DNA from: Anatilimnocola aggregata
Lineage (GTDB): Bacteria; Planctomycetota; Planctomycetia; Pirellulales; Pirellulaceae
Direction: 5' to 3'
DNA length: 64,000 nucleotides
Assembly (NCBI RefSeq): GCF_007747655.1
Contig: NZ_CP036274.1
Location: 3,224,001 to 3,288,000, forward strand
Shown here: positions 43,321-52,502 of the stretch, one piece after another
Layout: each line of letters starts with the position of its first letter
Position numbering within the stretch: position 1 is the first letter of the stretch
The notes under the pieces: generated by a model
Told to the model about the DNA's origin: nothing
The model's database searches: none
What the model saw: only the letters and a program-made list of their open reading frames with translations
Position numbers and translations under genes: made by a program

Positions 43321-44112
43321 TTAAACAAAGCCTGTCGCCCGCGCTACAGCGGCGACATAGACCCGTGCCGCGCCCGCCTTCTTCAGTTCCTTGGCAATCG
43401 CGTGGCTCGTCGCGCCGGTCGTAATGACGTCGTCGACCAAAAGCACATTCGCGCCGCGAATATCGAATCCCCAGCCGACGGTATATGCGCCGCGCACGTT
43501 GTTCTGCCGCTCGCTGGCTGGCAAGTGATGCTGTTTGGCAAGCCACTTCTTGCACCGAACCAGGTCGTTCACTAGCGGCTTATTCATAGCACTCGAAATC
43601 GATCCGGCTAACGACTCGGCCGGGTTGGTTCCTCTCCATACTCGCTTTAGCCAGTGCATAGAAACTGGCGCAACGACGTCGGCAGCTGGAGTGAACTCTG
43701 CTTGCTGGATTCGCTCGGCCAACAGATCGCCAATTTGCCGCGCGAGGGTTTCATAGGCCGGGTTCTTCATTCTTAAGACTGCGTCCCGCAACACGCCGTC
43801 GTACACACCGAGGGTTCGCGCGGCGTCAAATGCGGGGCGATGCTTTCGGCAATCCACACAGTCGCCGTTGGGATTGGGCAAATCGGGGTAAGGCATTGCA
43901 CAGCGTGGACAATAGTTACGTTCGCGCGCCCACAGCTGATGCTCGCAACCGAGACAGAGCAACCGCGCCCGCTCCGGAAGTTCTCCCGGCTGTTCGAACA
44001 AATCGCCGCAGACGGTGCACGCCGGCGGAAAGAGCAAGTCGCTCGCCGCACCCAACGATCGTGAGAATCCGGTCGTCAGCCAGGCGAAGCACTTCGCAGT
44101 GGGGCGATTCAT
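43321..44112 (-). CDS. ComF-like phosphoribosyltransferase
   Basis: 263 residues from ATG 44112; an earlier in-frame start at 44229 is less likely. An N-terminal zinc-finger region with Cys pairs (CTVCGDLF, CLGCEHQL, CPRCAMPYPD, CVDCRKH) precedes a type I phosphoribosyltransferase domain with the PRPP loop NVLLVDDVITTGATSHAIA. ComF proteins assist DNA uptake in competent bacteria, but many are found in species without known competence. Confidence 0.9.
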   Translation of the reverse strand: MNRPTAKCFAWLTTGFSRSLGAASDLLFPPACTVCGDLFEQPGELPERARLLCLGCEHQLWARERNYCPRCAMPYPDLPNPNGDCVDCRKHRPAFDAARTLGVYDGVLRDAVLRMKNPAYETLARQIGDLLAERIQQAEFTPAADVVAPVSMHWLKRVWRGTNPAESLAGSISSAMNKPLVNDLVRCKKWLAKQHHLPASERQNNVRGAYTVGWGFDIRGANVLLVDDVITTGATSHAIAKELKKAGAARVYVAAVARATGFV

Positions 44113-44289
44113 CGGAAGTCTCGTCTCAAGGCAGTTCACGCACGTGCTCCCTATTATCGCCAACGAGTGGTCCTCGTCGCAATCATCTCTTTGCCTCCCC
44201 CTCCCCTGCCCCGACTTTTCACTGCCCACTCAGCGTGCGAAACTCAGGCGAGTCCCACTTCCGCCGTTCTTTCCTTGGAGTCTCACCCC

Positions 44290-44718
44290 ATGCTGCGCTG
44301 CCGATTTAGTCTGCTCTTCACCAGCCTTGCCCTCATCGGACTCGCGTCCGCCACCACCAATCTTTCTGTATCTGCCCAGGAGAAAGCTGTGCCACGCGTT
44401 TATGAACTTCGCACTTACACAACGCATCCCGGTCGGTTGCCGGCGCTCAACAAGCGGTTTCAAGAGCACACGCTCAAGCTGTTTGAGAAGCATGGCATGA
44501 AGAACGAGATGTATTGGATTCCGACCGACACAGCCAAATCCGAAAACACACTGATCTATGTTATCTCGCACGAAAGTGAAGCTGCCGCCAAGAAGTCGTG
44601 GGATGCGTTCCGTGTCGACCCCGATTGGATCAAGGCCCGCGATGCCTCCGAAGCCGATGGCAAGATCGTGCTCAAGGTCGACGCAGTATTCATGACCAAG
44701 GCACCCTACTCGCCGTAA
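44290..44718 (+). CDS. Secreted NIPSNAP-family protein
   Basis: 142 residues from ATG 44290. A signal peptide (1 to about 32, ending VSAQ) is followed by a single NIPSNAP domain: VYELRTYTTHPGRLPALNKRF, given in parts as VYELRTYTTHPG and RLPALNKRF, with WIPTDTAKSENTLIYVI. The ferredoxin-like fold of this family has no settled activity. A secreted version is common in planctomycetes. Confidence 0.88.
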   Translation: MLRCRFSLLFTSLALIGLASATTNLSVSAQEKAVPRVYELRTYTTHPGRLPALNKRFQEHTLKLFEKHGMKNEMYWIPTDTAKSENTLIYVISHESEAAAKKSWDAFRVDPDWIKARDASEADGKIVLKVDAVFMTKAPYSP

Positions 44719-44740
44719 AACCGTTCGACAAACGTCCTTC

Positions 44741-44772
44741 AAAAAACGCCACCGCCCCTGCGGCGGTGGTTC
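44741..44772. terminator. Bidirectional terminator between convergent genes
   Basis: CCACCGCC at 44749-44756 pairs with GGCGGTGG at 44762-44769, with AAAAAA on the left flank. It serves leftward transcripts best and may also stop the NIPSNAP transcript. Confidence 0.65.
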
Positions 44773-44796
44773 ATTGGCTTATGCACTACCGATTTT

Positions 44797-45960
44797 TTAA
44801 CCCCGCAGCACGCGCCAATACAACTCTCGGATCCGCCGGGTCATGGTTTGGTGCCCGAATTGATCGGCAAATAGCCGCCGACCTTCTTGCCCGTATTTCT
44901 CTCGCAAGTCTGGAGCGTTTGCCAGCGCAATGATTGCTCGCGCTAAGCCATCAATATCGCGAGGCGGAATCAAGAATCCCGTCCGCTCCGGCAGAGTCAC
45001 TTCGCGCGCGCCATCGATGTCGTAACTCACCACCGGCTTGCCAGCGATCAGCGCCTGAGGCAGGGCGCGGGCGAGACCTTCGCGCAGGCTCGCATGCACG
45101 AGCAAGTCCATCGCGCCCAGATACTGCGGTATCGTGGACGGCGGAACTAAGCCGGTGAAGACGAAATGCTGCCGAAGATTTGCCGCAGCAATCTGCGCTT
45201 CCAGTTGAGAGCGTAGAATTCCATCGCCGATGAAAAGAAACTTGACGTTTCGGTTCGCGGCAATTGCCTGCGCAGCAGCAGCGATCACATCGTCGTGCCC
45301 TTTGAGTTCGAACAAGCGGGCGATTTTGCCCACCACGATATCGCTCTCGGCAAAGCCCAGTTCCTGCCTCACGCGCGCGCGGTGCTCATCGGCCTGCAAG
45401 AAAGGGTCGACATCCATGCCGCTGCTAATCGTCGTGAACTTCTCGCGCGGTGCTACGCCAGCCGCGACGAGCTGATCGGTCATCGCATCGGCCACGCTGA
45501 TCAGGGCATGGCAGCGGGTCGCGGCGTACTTCTCGCAGGCACGATAGAACGTGCGGGTCGGCCACGATTGATAGGGATGAAATGGCGCGCCATGAACGGT
45601 GTGAACGATCGCCGGCACTTGCAACTCCCACGCCGCGAGTCGCCCCAGGATGCCGGCCTTCGCGCTGTGCGTGTGGACGACATCGGGTTCAAAGTCGGCG
45701 AGGACTCGCTTGATTGCAAAATAGCTGGCCAGATCATTGCGCGGGTCGATGGCCCGTCGCAAGGAGTCTATTTGCTCAACGGGGACTTCGCGCCCCCCTC
45801 CCCTGCCCTGCTGCAGCAAATCCCCTTCCGGACCAATCGCTGGCCCGGTAATCAGCAGCACATCATCGCCGTGCAGTTCCAGCAGGTCACGACAGTTGTA
45901 GAGAGTATTCTCTTGCGCGCCGCCGACGATCATCCGCGTAATGATGTGGGCGACTCGCAT
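44797..45960 (-). CDS. GT4-family glycosyltransferase
   Basis: 387 residues. Start MRVAHIITRMIVGGAQENTL has the glycine-rich acceptor loop. The C-terminal GT-B half has FLFIGDGILRSQLEA, VFTGLVPPSTIPQYLGAMDL (split), HASLREGLARALPQALIAGKP and the EX7E-type glutamates. It transfers a sugar from a nucleotide donor, probably for exopolysaccharide or surface glycans. A motif at 45801 encodes LLQQGRGGGREV in a loop. It is followed upstream by truA with a 6-base gap. Confidence 0.9.
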   Translation of the reverse strand: MRVAHIITRMIVGGAQENTLYNCRDLLELHGDDVLLITGPAIGPEGDLLQQGRGGGREVPVEQIDSLRRAIDPRNDLASYFAIKRVLADFEPDVVHTHSAKAGILGRLAAWELQVPAIVHTVHGAPFHPYQSWPTRTFYRACEKYAATRCHALISVADAMTDQLVAAGVAPREKFTTISSGMDVDPFLQADEHRARVRQELGFAESDIVVGKIARLFELKGHDDVIAAAAQAIAANRNVKFLFIGDGILRSQLEAQIAAANLRQHFVFTGLVPPSTIPQYLGAMDLLVHASLREGLARALPQALIAGKPVVSYDIDGAREVTLPERTGFLIPPRDIDGLARAIIALANAPDLREKYGQEGRRLFADQFGHQTMTRRIRELYWRVLRG

Positions 45961-45966
45961 GCGATT

Positions 45967-46809
45967 CTATTCGTCCAGCATTTCTGCGTTGGCCAGTTCA
46001 GTAGCATTGGCAGCGGCATGAGCGGCCCGCAGCGAAGCCGACATCTCGGGATCGTCGTAGCCATCATACTCGACGCCGATCAAAAACAGCCCTTGAGCCG
46101 GCGCGGTCATTCCCGCGGCGCGGCGGTCGCAGGCCGCGAGCGCTTCGGCCGCAAAGCTGACGGGATACAAGCCCTTGCCGATTTGTACCAGCGTGCCGAC
46201 GATGTTGCGGACCATGTTGTACAAGAAGCCGTTGGCTTCGACTTCGATAATCACGCGCGACGTCAACTCCGCTTCGCGTCTTTCAACAAGCAGGTCGAGA
46301 ATTGTCCGCTCGGTCGTCAGTCGCATGGAACCGGTGGATTGATAACTCTTGAAGTCGTGCGTTCCAATGAGCGCGCGAGAGGCTTCCCACATCAGGCGTT
46401 CATCCAGTTTCTGCCGTACGTGCCAGACATACTCGCGGGCAAAGATGTCTCGCAACCGGCCATCCTGTACGACATACCGGTAGCGTTTCCGCACTGCATC
46501 GCGAATCGCATGAAACTCGGCCGGCGCGAATTGCAGATCGCAGACGATCATGTCGTCGGGTAGTTCCGCGTTGATCCCCTTCCGCAGCACATCGCAGTTC
46601 AGGCCCGTTTCGCACTGAAAGCTCACCACTTGCCCCAGCGCATGCACACCCGCATCGGTTCGCCCACTCGCGGTGCAACGAACCTTTTGCTGCGTGATCC
46701 GCTCGATTGCCTTCTCTAACTCCGCCTGCACCGTCCTCGAATTGGGCTGCCATTGCCAACCACCAAAGTCAGTGCCGTCGTAGGCCAGCGTGAGTTTGAA
46801 GGTAGGCAT
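45967..46809 (-). CDS. truA: tRNA pseudouridine synthase A
   Basis: 280 residues. TLAYDGTDFGGWQWQPN, SGRTDAGVHALGQVVSF (catalytic Asp in GRTDAGVHA), NGFLYNMVRNIVGTLV and the C-terminal MTAPAQGLFLIGVEY are hallmark TruA motifs. It makes pseudouridine at positions 38-40 of tRNA anticodon stems. It probably forms a transcript with the glycosyltransferase gene, which starts 6 bases after its stop. Confidence 0.96.
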   Translation of the reverse strand: MPTFKLTLAYDGTDFGGWQWQPNSRTVQAELEKAIERITQQKVRCTASGRTDAGVHALGQVVSFQCETGLNCDVLRKGINAELPDDMIVCDLQFAPAEFHAIRDAVRKRYRYVVQDGRLRDIFAREYVWHVRQKLDERLMWEASRALIGTHDFKSYQSTGSMRLTTERTILDLLVERREAELTSRVIIEVEANGFLYNMVRNIVGTLVQIGKGLYPVSFAAEALAACDRRAAGMTAPAQGLFLIGVEYDGYDDPEMSASLRAAHAAANATELANAEMLDE

Positions 46810-46967
46810 GGAGCGGGGAAGAAGGGTTGAAGGGAGGAAGCGATGAAGAGTTTAGGATGAAGCTCGATCGGAAGTCAGGTTTTCAATAACGAGTTAGAGG
46901 AGTGAAGAGTTTTCTTTTTCTCTCCCTCCCTTCAACCCTTTTTCTCTTCCTCCCTCGCCCCCCTGCC

Positions 46968-48098
46968 CTACCCCACCACAATTCGCAACATGCGGCGCAG
47001 CGGCTCGGCAGCGCCCCACAGCAGTTGATCGCCGCAGGTGAAGGCCGAGAGATACCGCCCCTTGTTTGTGGGCTCTAGTTCGAGCTTGCGGAGGCGACCG
47101 ACGGGCACGTTGAGCGTGCCGCTGATGTCGGCGGGAGTCAGTTCGCGAATCGATCGCTCCCGCTCATTAGGCACGACCTTCGCCCAGGGATTGGCTGCAG
47201 CGAGCATCCCTTCGATCTCGCCGACTGGCACGTCCTTGGTCAGCTTGATCGTCATGGCCTGGCTATGACAACGCATGGCACTGATCCGGACGCACAGTCC
47301 TTCCACAGGAATCACTTTGTCGCCGGTCAGTCCGAGGATTTTGTTCGTCTCGGCCTCCCCTTTCCATTCTTCCTTGCTCTGGCCGTTCCCCAAATCCTTG
47401 TCGATCCACGGAATCAAACTACCGGCCAGCGGCACGCCGAAGTTCTTCGTGGGATAGTCGCCGCTCCGAATGACTTCGCTCACGCGGCGGTCAATTTCCA
47501 GTATGCTCGACGCGGGATCGGCCAGTTGTTCTTTCACACTGCCGCTGGCGACCGCCATTTGGCTCAGCATCTCGCGCATGTTCTGCGCACCGGCACCAGA
47601 AGCAGCCTGATAGGTCATGCTCGTCAGCCACTCGACCAGGCCCGCCTTGAACAGTCCTTGCAAGCCCATCAACATCAAGCTGACCGTGCAATTGCCGCCG
47701 ACGTAATTCTTCACACCCTTAGCCATTGCGTCTCGAATGACGTGGTCGTTCACCGGGTCGAGAATAATGACCGCGTCGTCCTTCATCCGCAGCGACGAAG
47801 CAGCATCGATCCAATAACCGTTCCAGCCTGCGGCCCGAAGTTTGGGATAGACCTCGTTCGTCCAGTCGCCACCTTGGCAGGTGATGATCGCATCCATCTT
47901 CTTCAAGGCGTCAATACTACCGGCGTCTTGCAGTTTGCCTGTCTCTTTGCCGTCGATCGTGGGACCAGCGCCGCCAGCAGCCGACGTGCTGAAAAACACG
48001 GGCTCGACCTCAGCGAAATCTTTCTCGGCCTGCATCCGCTGCATCAGGACCGAACCGACCATTCCCCGCCACCCGACCATGCCGACAACGCGTTTCAC
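46968..48098 (-). CDS. asd: Aspartate-semialdehyde dehydrogenase
   Basis: 376 residues from GTG 48098, which aligns with the E. coli start ([22 protein letters not shown]-like, quoted in part: [15 protein letters not shown]). TTG 48107 would add three residues. [10 protein letters not shown] holds the catalytic cysteine, and [16 protein letters not shown] the active-site histidine. The enzyme makes aspartate semialdehyde for lysine, threonine, methionine and diaminopimelate. Gram-negative type. Confidence 0.95.
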   Translation of the reverse strand: MKRVVGMVGWRGMVGSVLMQRMQAEKDFAEVEPVFFSTSAAGGAGPTIDGKETGKLQDAGSIDALKKMDAIITCQGGDWTNEVYPKLRAAGWNGYWIDAASSLRMKDDAVIILDPVNDHVIRDAMAKGVKNYVGGNCTVSLMLMGLQGLFKAGLVEWLTSMTYQAASGAGAQNMREMLSQMAVASGSVKEQLADPASSILEIDRRVSEVIRSGDYPTKNFGVPLAGSLIPWIDKDLGNGQSKEEWKGEAETNKILGLTGDKVIPVEGLCVRISAMRCHSQAMTIKLTKDVPVGEIEGMLAAANPWAKVVPNERERSIRELTPADISGTLNVPVGRLRKLELEPTNKGRYLSAFTCGDQLLWGAAEPLRRMLRIVVG

Positions 48099-48543
48099 GA
48101 CTGGCAAACTCTCTTATTTTTGACATCTATCCGGTACGAACCAGGCAAACCATCAGCCTAGTTTAGGACCAGGAAACAGGCAATTGCCAATAGGTTCGCG
48201 CCCCACTCTCCCACTCGTAGGGTCCGCTGTGCGGACCATAGCTGGCTCTGCTACTCAGCACTTGGTTTGAATAGTCCCATTCATGTCTACTCGGCCGCGC
48301 GGATTACAACCTGCTTCCCCGCACTGTACCAACGATCGAACTTCGTGCCGATTGCGGCGAATCGTCCCTTTGAACAGTCGGAATTTCACTGTGTTTGCGG
48401 CGAACAGTCGGGGTGGTCTTCGGATTGCAACTAATTTCCTTCAAACGCTTTGCGTCTATTCGGCGGTCCCGCTTCTCAGCCTTAAACCCCTGTTCAGCGG
48501 TCGACCCTGAACAGGCACCATTCAGGGGGGCTTTTTCGGAGTT

Positions 48544-48560
48544 CAGTCACTCCGTGACTG
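48544..48560. repeat. Dispersed CAGTCAC-TCC-GTGACTG palindrome
   Basis: Same core as the palindrome cluster at 16850-16917. A related GAGTCATGGAATGACTC palindrome follows about 10 bases later. Confidence 0.7.
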
Positions 48561-48898
48561 AGAATGCCCGAGTCATGGAATGACTCGGGAACGGGGCTTC
48601 GTCTCCTGTTCACAACTCCAGCCTGAACATGCCCCAAACGGGGGTCTGTTCAACGTTGTTGCCGTCTTCACCCTCCGCCACGATGCACCTATCAACACGA
48701 TCATTCCTGGCAACCTCGTTCAGCTGATTAGTGCAACTTCCACCCACTTCGCCGCGAATCATTTCGCGCGCACCGATACCTCTCGCCCCAGTTTGCAACT
48801 GCGACCGGGCAGATTCCCTCCCCATCTAACCACACACTCGTGACACGTCTGGTCACGCGTCAGAGGAAAATATGACCATTCGCGCCTGTAGCCAGTAT

Positions 48899-49037
48899 GG
48901 GAGGGCGAGGCTCCTGCCGAGCCGTGGTAGCGATGAAATCGCCGTCGACGATTGAATCCCGTTCCCAAAATCGATTGAAATGGCCGAAGGGAAGCGACGA
49001 CCAACGGTTTGCGGCTCGGCAGGAGCCTCGCCCTCCC
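48899..49037. repeat. 139-bp element with 26-bp perfect inverted ends
   Basis: 48899-48924 (GGGAGGGCGAGGCTCCTGCC...) is the exact complement of 49012-49037. The 87 bases between have no gene. The arm is itself partly palindromic (GGCTC...GAGCC). It looks like a miniature mobile or structural repeat. Confidence 0.8.
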
Positions 49038-49258
49038 GAATTGCAGGCTAACTTCAATGCCAGCGTGCATGGCTAAGGTCCTGCCCAGTCCCTGGCCCAA
49101 CGAGTCGCTCACAACCCAATACTTCTGGCAACCTCGCTTCATTCCCTTCGGGCTGGCACTTCGCTACATTGCGGCAATGTCGAGGCTTGCCCAGCGAATA
49201 CCAATACGTTTGCTGATTCGCGGCAATTAGCTTCGCTCACAGAAAGGTGGCTCGCTCC

Positions 49259-49693
49259 ATGAATGTGCCCTCCGTGTCGGTTGGAAGTATGGCTCGCCCG
49301 AACAACACCCACTCGGTTCTGATTGGCTACTTGTGCTGGCTGATCGGCATTTTTGGCGCTCACCGCTTCTATTATGGCAAGCGGATTACAGGCACGATCT
49401 GGTTTTTCACCTTCGGCCTTTTTTTCATCGGTTGGTTGATCGACTTGTTTCTGATTCCTTCGATGGATCGCCAGGCCGACAACAAGTATGCCGAAGGCCC
49501 GATCAACTACAACGCGGCCTGGGTGCTACTCGCCTTTTTTGGCCTGCTCGGCTTCCATCGATTTTACATGGGCAAATGGCTGACCGGCTTGCTCTGGTTT
49601 TGCACCATTGGACTCTTGGGAATGGGTTGGCTGTATGACCTCTGGACCCTGAACGAGCAGGTGAGCGAGATCAATCTCAAGACGCGGATGTAG
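49259..49693 (+). CDS. TM2-domain membrane protein with two TM2 units
   Basis: 144 residues from ATG 49259. Two TM2 units, each a pair of membrane helices with a conserved turn: LCWLIGIFGAHRFYYGKRITG and AFFGLLGFHRFYMGKWLTG (the first quoted one residue short: LCWLIGIFGAHRFYYGKRIT). Each ends in a GW(L)xDLxxIP or GWLYDLWTL segment. TM2 proteins are small membrane proteins of unclear role. It is followed by a small one-helix protein. Confidence 0.85.
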   Translation: MNVPSVSVGSMARPNNTHSVLIGYLCWLIGIFGAHRFYYGKRITGTIWFFTFGLFFIGWLIDLFLIPSMDRQADNKYAEGPINYNAAWVLLAFFGLLGFHRFYMGKWLTGLLWFCTIGLLGMGWLYDLWTLNEQVSEINLKTRM

Positions 49694-49729
49694 TTTTCTT
49701 AGTTACCGTTCGCAGAGGAGCTCGGTCCC

Positions 49730-49888
49730 ATGAATGACCTTCCTCCTCATCCCACCAAAGACGACTGGAGCACGCGCGACATCATCATCGCCGTGCTCTT
49801 TGCCTTGGCTGGGCTGACGCTCGTTGCCCTGGCAGTATTCGGCTCGGCGATCGTGAATTGGCGACTCAACGACATGATGCCCAGGTAA
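49730..49888 (+). CDS. 52-residue single-pass membrane protein
   Basis: The frame begins MNDLPPHPTKDDWSTRD, continues with one helix (IIIAVLFALAGLTLVALAVF) and ends with NWRLNDMMPR before TAA. AGAGGAG lies 10 bases before the ATG. It sits 36 bases past the TM2 gene stop, so it may be a small partner of that protein. Confidence 0.6.
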   Translation: MNDLPPHPTKDDWSTRDIIIAVLFALAGLTLVALAVFGSAIVNWRLNDMMPR

Positions 49889-49986
49889 CAATTGAGCTGT
49901 TGCTTGCACGGCTCCCGCCTCGCGGCGAAGATAGAGGCGCCCTACCCATCGCTATAAGTTCCCTCGCCGCGAAGGTCTCTCCCGAG

Positions 49987-52410
49987 ATGAAGCTGCTTGT
50001 CGCTTTGCCGCTCCTGTTATTTCTTGCCACGTCGCTCCCCGCTGCCGATGTCGACTTCGCCCATGAAGTGGCGCCTGTGCTGAAGCAGCACTGCGGCAAG
50101 TGCCATTTGGGCGAGCAGAAAAAGGGGGGCCTCTCGCTCGACACTCGCGAAGCCATGCTGATGGGCGGCGAGTCGGGCAAAGTTGTCGCTCCGGGAAAAT
50201 CGGCGGCCAGCGACCTGATCGAGCGGCTGAAGTCAGCTGACAAAGACTATCGCATGCCCCCCGATGGCCCGCGCGTGCCGGCCGAGCAGATCGCCAAGTT
50301 AGCCAACTGGATCGATGCCGGTGCGCCGTGGGAAGCAGGCTTTCGCTTCACGAAGAGCGGCTACGAACCGCCGCTGAAACCGCGCCGCCCCACCCTGCCC
50401 TCTGCGCGCGATGGTCGCGAGAATCCGGTCGATCGAATTCTCGATGAATACCTGGCGCAGAAAAACTTACAGCGCCCCGCGACCGTTGACGACGCGACCT
50501 TCGCCCGCCGCGTTTCGCTTGACCTCGTCGGCTTGCTACCTTCGCCGGAAGAACTGGCGACGTTCGAAAGTGATAAGTCGACCGACAAGCGCCATCGCTA
50601 TATCGCCCAACTGCTGGCCCGCGACATCGACTATGCCGAGCATTGGCTTACTTTTTGGAACGACCTGCTGCGGAACGACTATGCCGGCACCGGTTTTATC
50701 ACGGGCGGCCGCAAGCAGATTTCGAAATGGCTGTATCAATCGCTAGCCTCGAATAAGCCCTATGATCAACTCGCGCGCGAGTTGATCTCGCCCCCCACGC
50801 CCGACAGTGCCGGTTTCATCGATGGTATTCGTTGGCGCGGCGATGTGAGTGCCGGGCAAACGGTCGAGATTCAGTTCGCGCAAAGCGTGGGTCAAGCCTT
50901 GCTTGGCATCAATCTCAAGTGTGCCTCGTGCCACGATAGTTTTATTGACCGCTGGACGCTGGCCGAGTCGTATGGCCTGGCTGCCATCTATTCCAATCGC
51001 CCGCTCGAGATTCACCGCTGCGACAAACCCATCGGCCAACAAGCGGCAGCCGCGTGGCTCTTTCCCGAATTGGGCCAGGTCGATGCCAAGGCAGCTCAGC
51101 CTGAGAGGCTGAAGCAATTGGCTGGCCTGGTAACACACCGCGACAACGGCCGCTTTACGCGGACGATCGTCAATCGCCTGTGGCATCGCCTGATGGGGCG
51201 CGGCATCGTTCATCCGCCCGATGCCATGCAGACTGAACCGTGGAACGCCGACCTGCTCGATTTTCTCGCTGAAGATCTGGTCGAGCACAACTATGACCTC
51301 AAGCACACACTACAACTCATCGCCAGCTCAGCTGGTTATCAAAGCCAGATTGAAGTCGTCGGCAAAGATACTGACGACGAAGGCTACACCTATCGCGGCC
51401 CGCGTGCCCGCCGCCTGACAGCCGAGCAATTCGTTGATGCCGTCTGGCAACTGACCGATACCGCGCCGACTCGGTTCGATGCGCCGGTGATTCGCGGTGC
51501 CGCAAGTTCCACAGGGACGCCGCTCGCGATGCGTCCCGTGCATGGCAAGTGGATCTGGTCGCGCGCCGATACTGCCGACGCCAAAGCAGGCGAGACGATA
51601 GTGCTCCGCAAGCAGTTCGATTTGAAAACGGCCCCGCTGCAAGCGATTGCCGCTCTCTCGTGCGATAACAGTTACACGCTGTTTGTGAACGGGCAAAAAG
51701 TTCATGCCGGCGAGAATTGGGAAACGCCCGATGCCGTGGTGCTAACAGGCAAACTAAAAGCCGGCAGGAACGACCTGGTCATCGTCGCCAAGAATGGTGG
51801 GACTGGTCCCAATCCGGCTGGTCTCTTCTGTGAAATCGTCGCGCATCTCAGCGACAAGGAAGAAACAACGATTGCCAGCGATGAATCTTGGCAATGGACC
51901 AGCCAACTACCCGACGGCAAGGGCCGTTTTGGTAAAGAGCCCGCAGATTTTTCCCAAGCCGCGGTCGTGAAGAATGCCGACGTTTGGAACAACCGCGTTG
52001 CCCCGCAACTCTCGGCCGCGCTGACGGCTGGCAGCCAATCGGTGGGTCTTAAGGCCCGGGCGTCACTGCTGAAGAGTGATTTTCTGATGCGGGCGCTGGG
52101 TCGGCCGAATCGCGATCAAATCGTGAGCCTGCGCCCCGCTGACCTGACCACACTGGAAGCCATCGACCTGGCTAACGGACAATCGCTGGCCGATAGTTTG
52201 CAACAAGGGGCCAAGAAGCTGTCTGCTCGCAACTGGCAATCGCCCGATGACTTTGTCCACTGGCTTTTCCGCAGCACCCTCAGTCGTGAACCTTCGCCGG
52301 CCGAGCTTGCTACGATGAAAGCGGGGCTCGGCGAACAGTTGAGTCCTCAAGGCATCGAAGACGCCCTCTGGAGCGTGCTGATGTTGCCCGAGTTTCAGTT
52401 GGTAAGGTAA
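49987..52410 (+). CDS. PSCyt1/DUF1549/DUF1553 planctomycete cytochrome-type protein
   Basis: 807 residues from ATG 49987, with a signal peptide ending LPAAD (about 20). A cytochrome c-like PSCyt1 domain has one heme motif CGKCH (about 36-40), followed by DUF1549 (VDRILDEYLAQKNL, RRVSLDLVGLLPSPEEL) and DUF1553 (NRLWHRLMGRGIVHPPDAM). A beta-sandwich of about 140 residues, sugar-binding or rhamnosidase-like (SCDNSYTLFVNGQKVHAGENW), is inserted within DUF1553. The family is periplasmic, probably electron-transfer linked, with no proven substrate. It is paired with the DUF1501 gene. Confidence 0.9.
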   Translation: MKLLVALPLLLFLATSLPAADVDFAHEVAPVLKQHCGKCHLGEQKKGGLSLDTREAMLMGGESGKVVAPGKSAASDLIERLKSADKDYRMPPDGPRVPAEQIAKLANWIDAGAPWEAGFRFTKSGYEPPLKPRRPTLPSARDGRENPVDRILDEYLAQKNLQRPATVDDATFARRVSLDLVGLLPSPEELATFESDKSTDKRHRYIAQLLARDIDYAEHWLTFWNDLLRNDYAGTGFITGGRKQISKWLYQSLASNKPYDQLARELISPPTPDSAGFIDGIRWRGDVSAGQTVEIQFAQSVGQALLGINLKCASCHDSFIDRWTLAESYGLAAIYSNRPLEIHRCDKPIGQQAAAAWLFPELGQVDAKAAQPERLKQLAGLVTHRDNGRFTRTIVNRLWHRLMGRGIVHPPDAMQTEPWNADLLDFLAEDLVEHNYDLKHTLQLIASSAGYQSQIEVVGKDTDDEGYTYRGPRARRLTAEQFVDAVWQLTDTAPTRFDAPVIRGAASSTGTPLAMRPVHGKWIWSRADTADAKAGETIVLRKQFDLKTAPLQAIAALSCDNSYTLFVNGQKVHAGENWETPDAVVLTGKLKAGRNDLVIVAKNGGTGPNPAGLFCEIVAHLSDKEETTIASDESWQWTSQLPDGKGRFGKEPADFSQAAVVKNADVWNNRVAPQLSAALTAGSQSVGLKARASLLKSDFLMRALGRPNRDQIVSLRPADLTTLEAIDLANGQSLADSLQQGAKKLSARNWQSPDDFVHWLFRSTLSREPSPAELATMKAGLGEQLSPQGIEDALWSVLMLPEFQLVR

Positions 52411-52425
52411 TCGAAATAATGCGGT

Positions 52426-52484
52426 GAAGCGTTAGCGTCCGGAGAGTAGTGACGACTAAGAAGAACTACGGGCGCTAACGCTTC
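52426..52484. repeat. Inverted repeat between the DUF1549 and DUF1501 genes
   Basis: GAAGCGTTAGCG at 52426-52437 is complementary to CGCTAACGCTTC at 52473-52484. It may limit read-through or be a dispersed repeat. A similar AAGCGTCAGCG core occurs at 33923-33946. Confidence 0.65.
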
Positions 52485-52502
52485 CGGTTCAGGAATAATG
52501 GA

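Larger units (their letters stand above)
48120..49258. other. 1.1-kb gene-free region with dispersed palindromes
   Basis: No convincing gene. It holds a GTCACTCCGTGAC palindrome (48544-48560), a CTCGTGACAC/GGTCACG hairpin near 48838 and a large inverted repeat (48899-49037). Short open frames here have no ribosome binding sites or family features. Confidence 0.5.
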
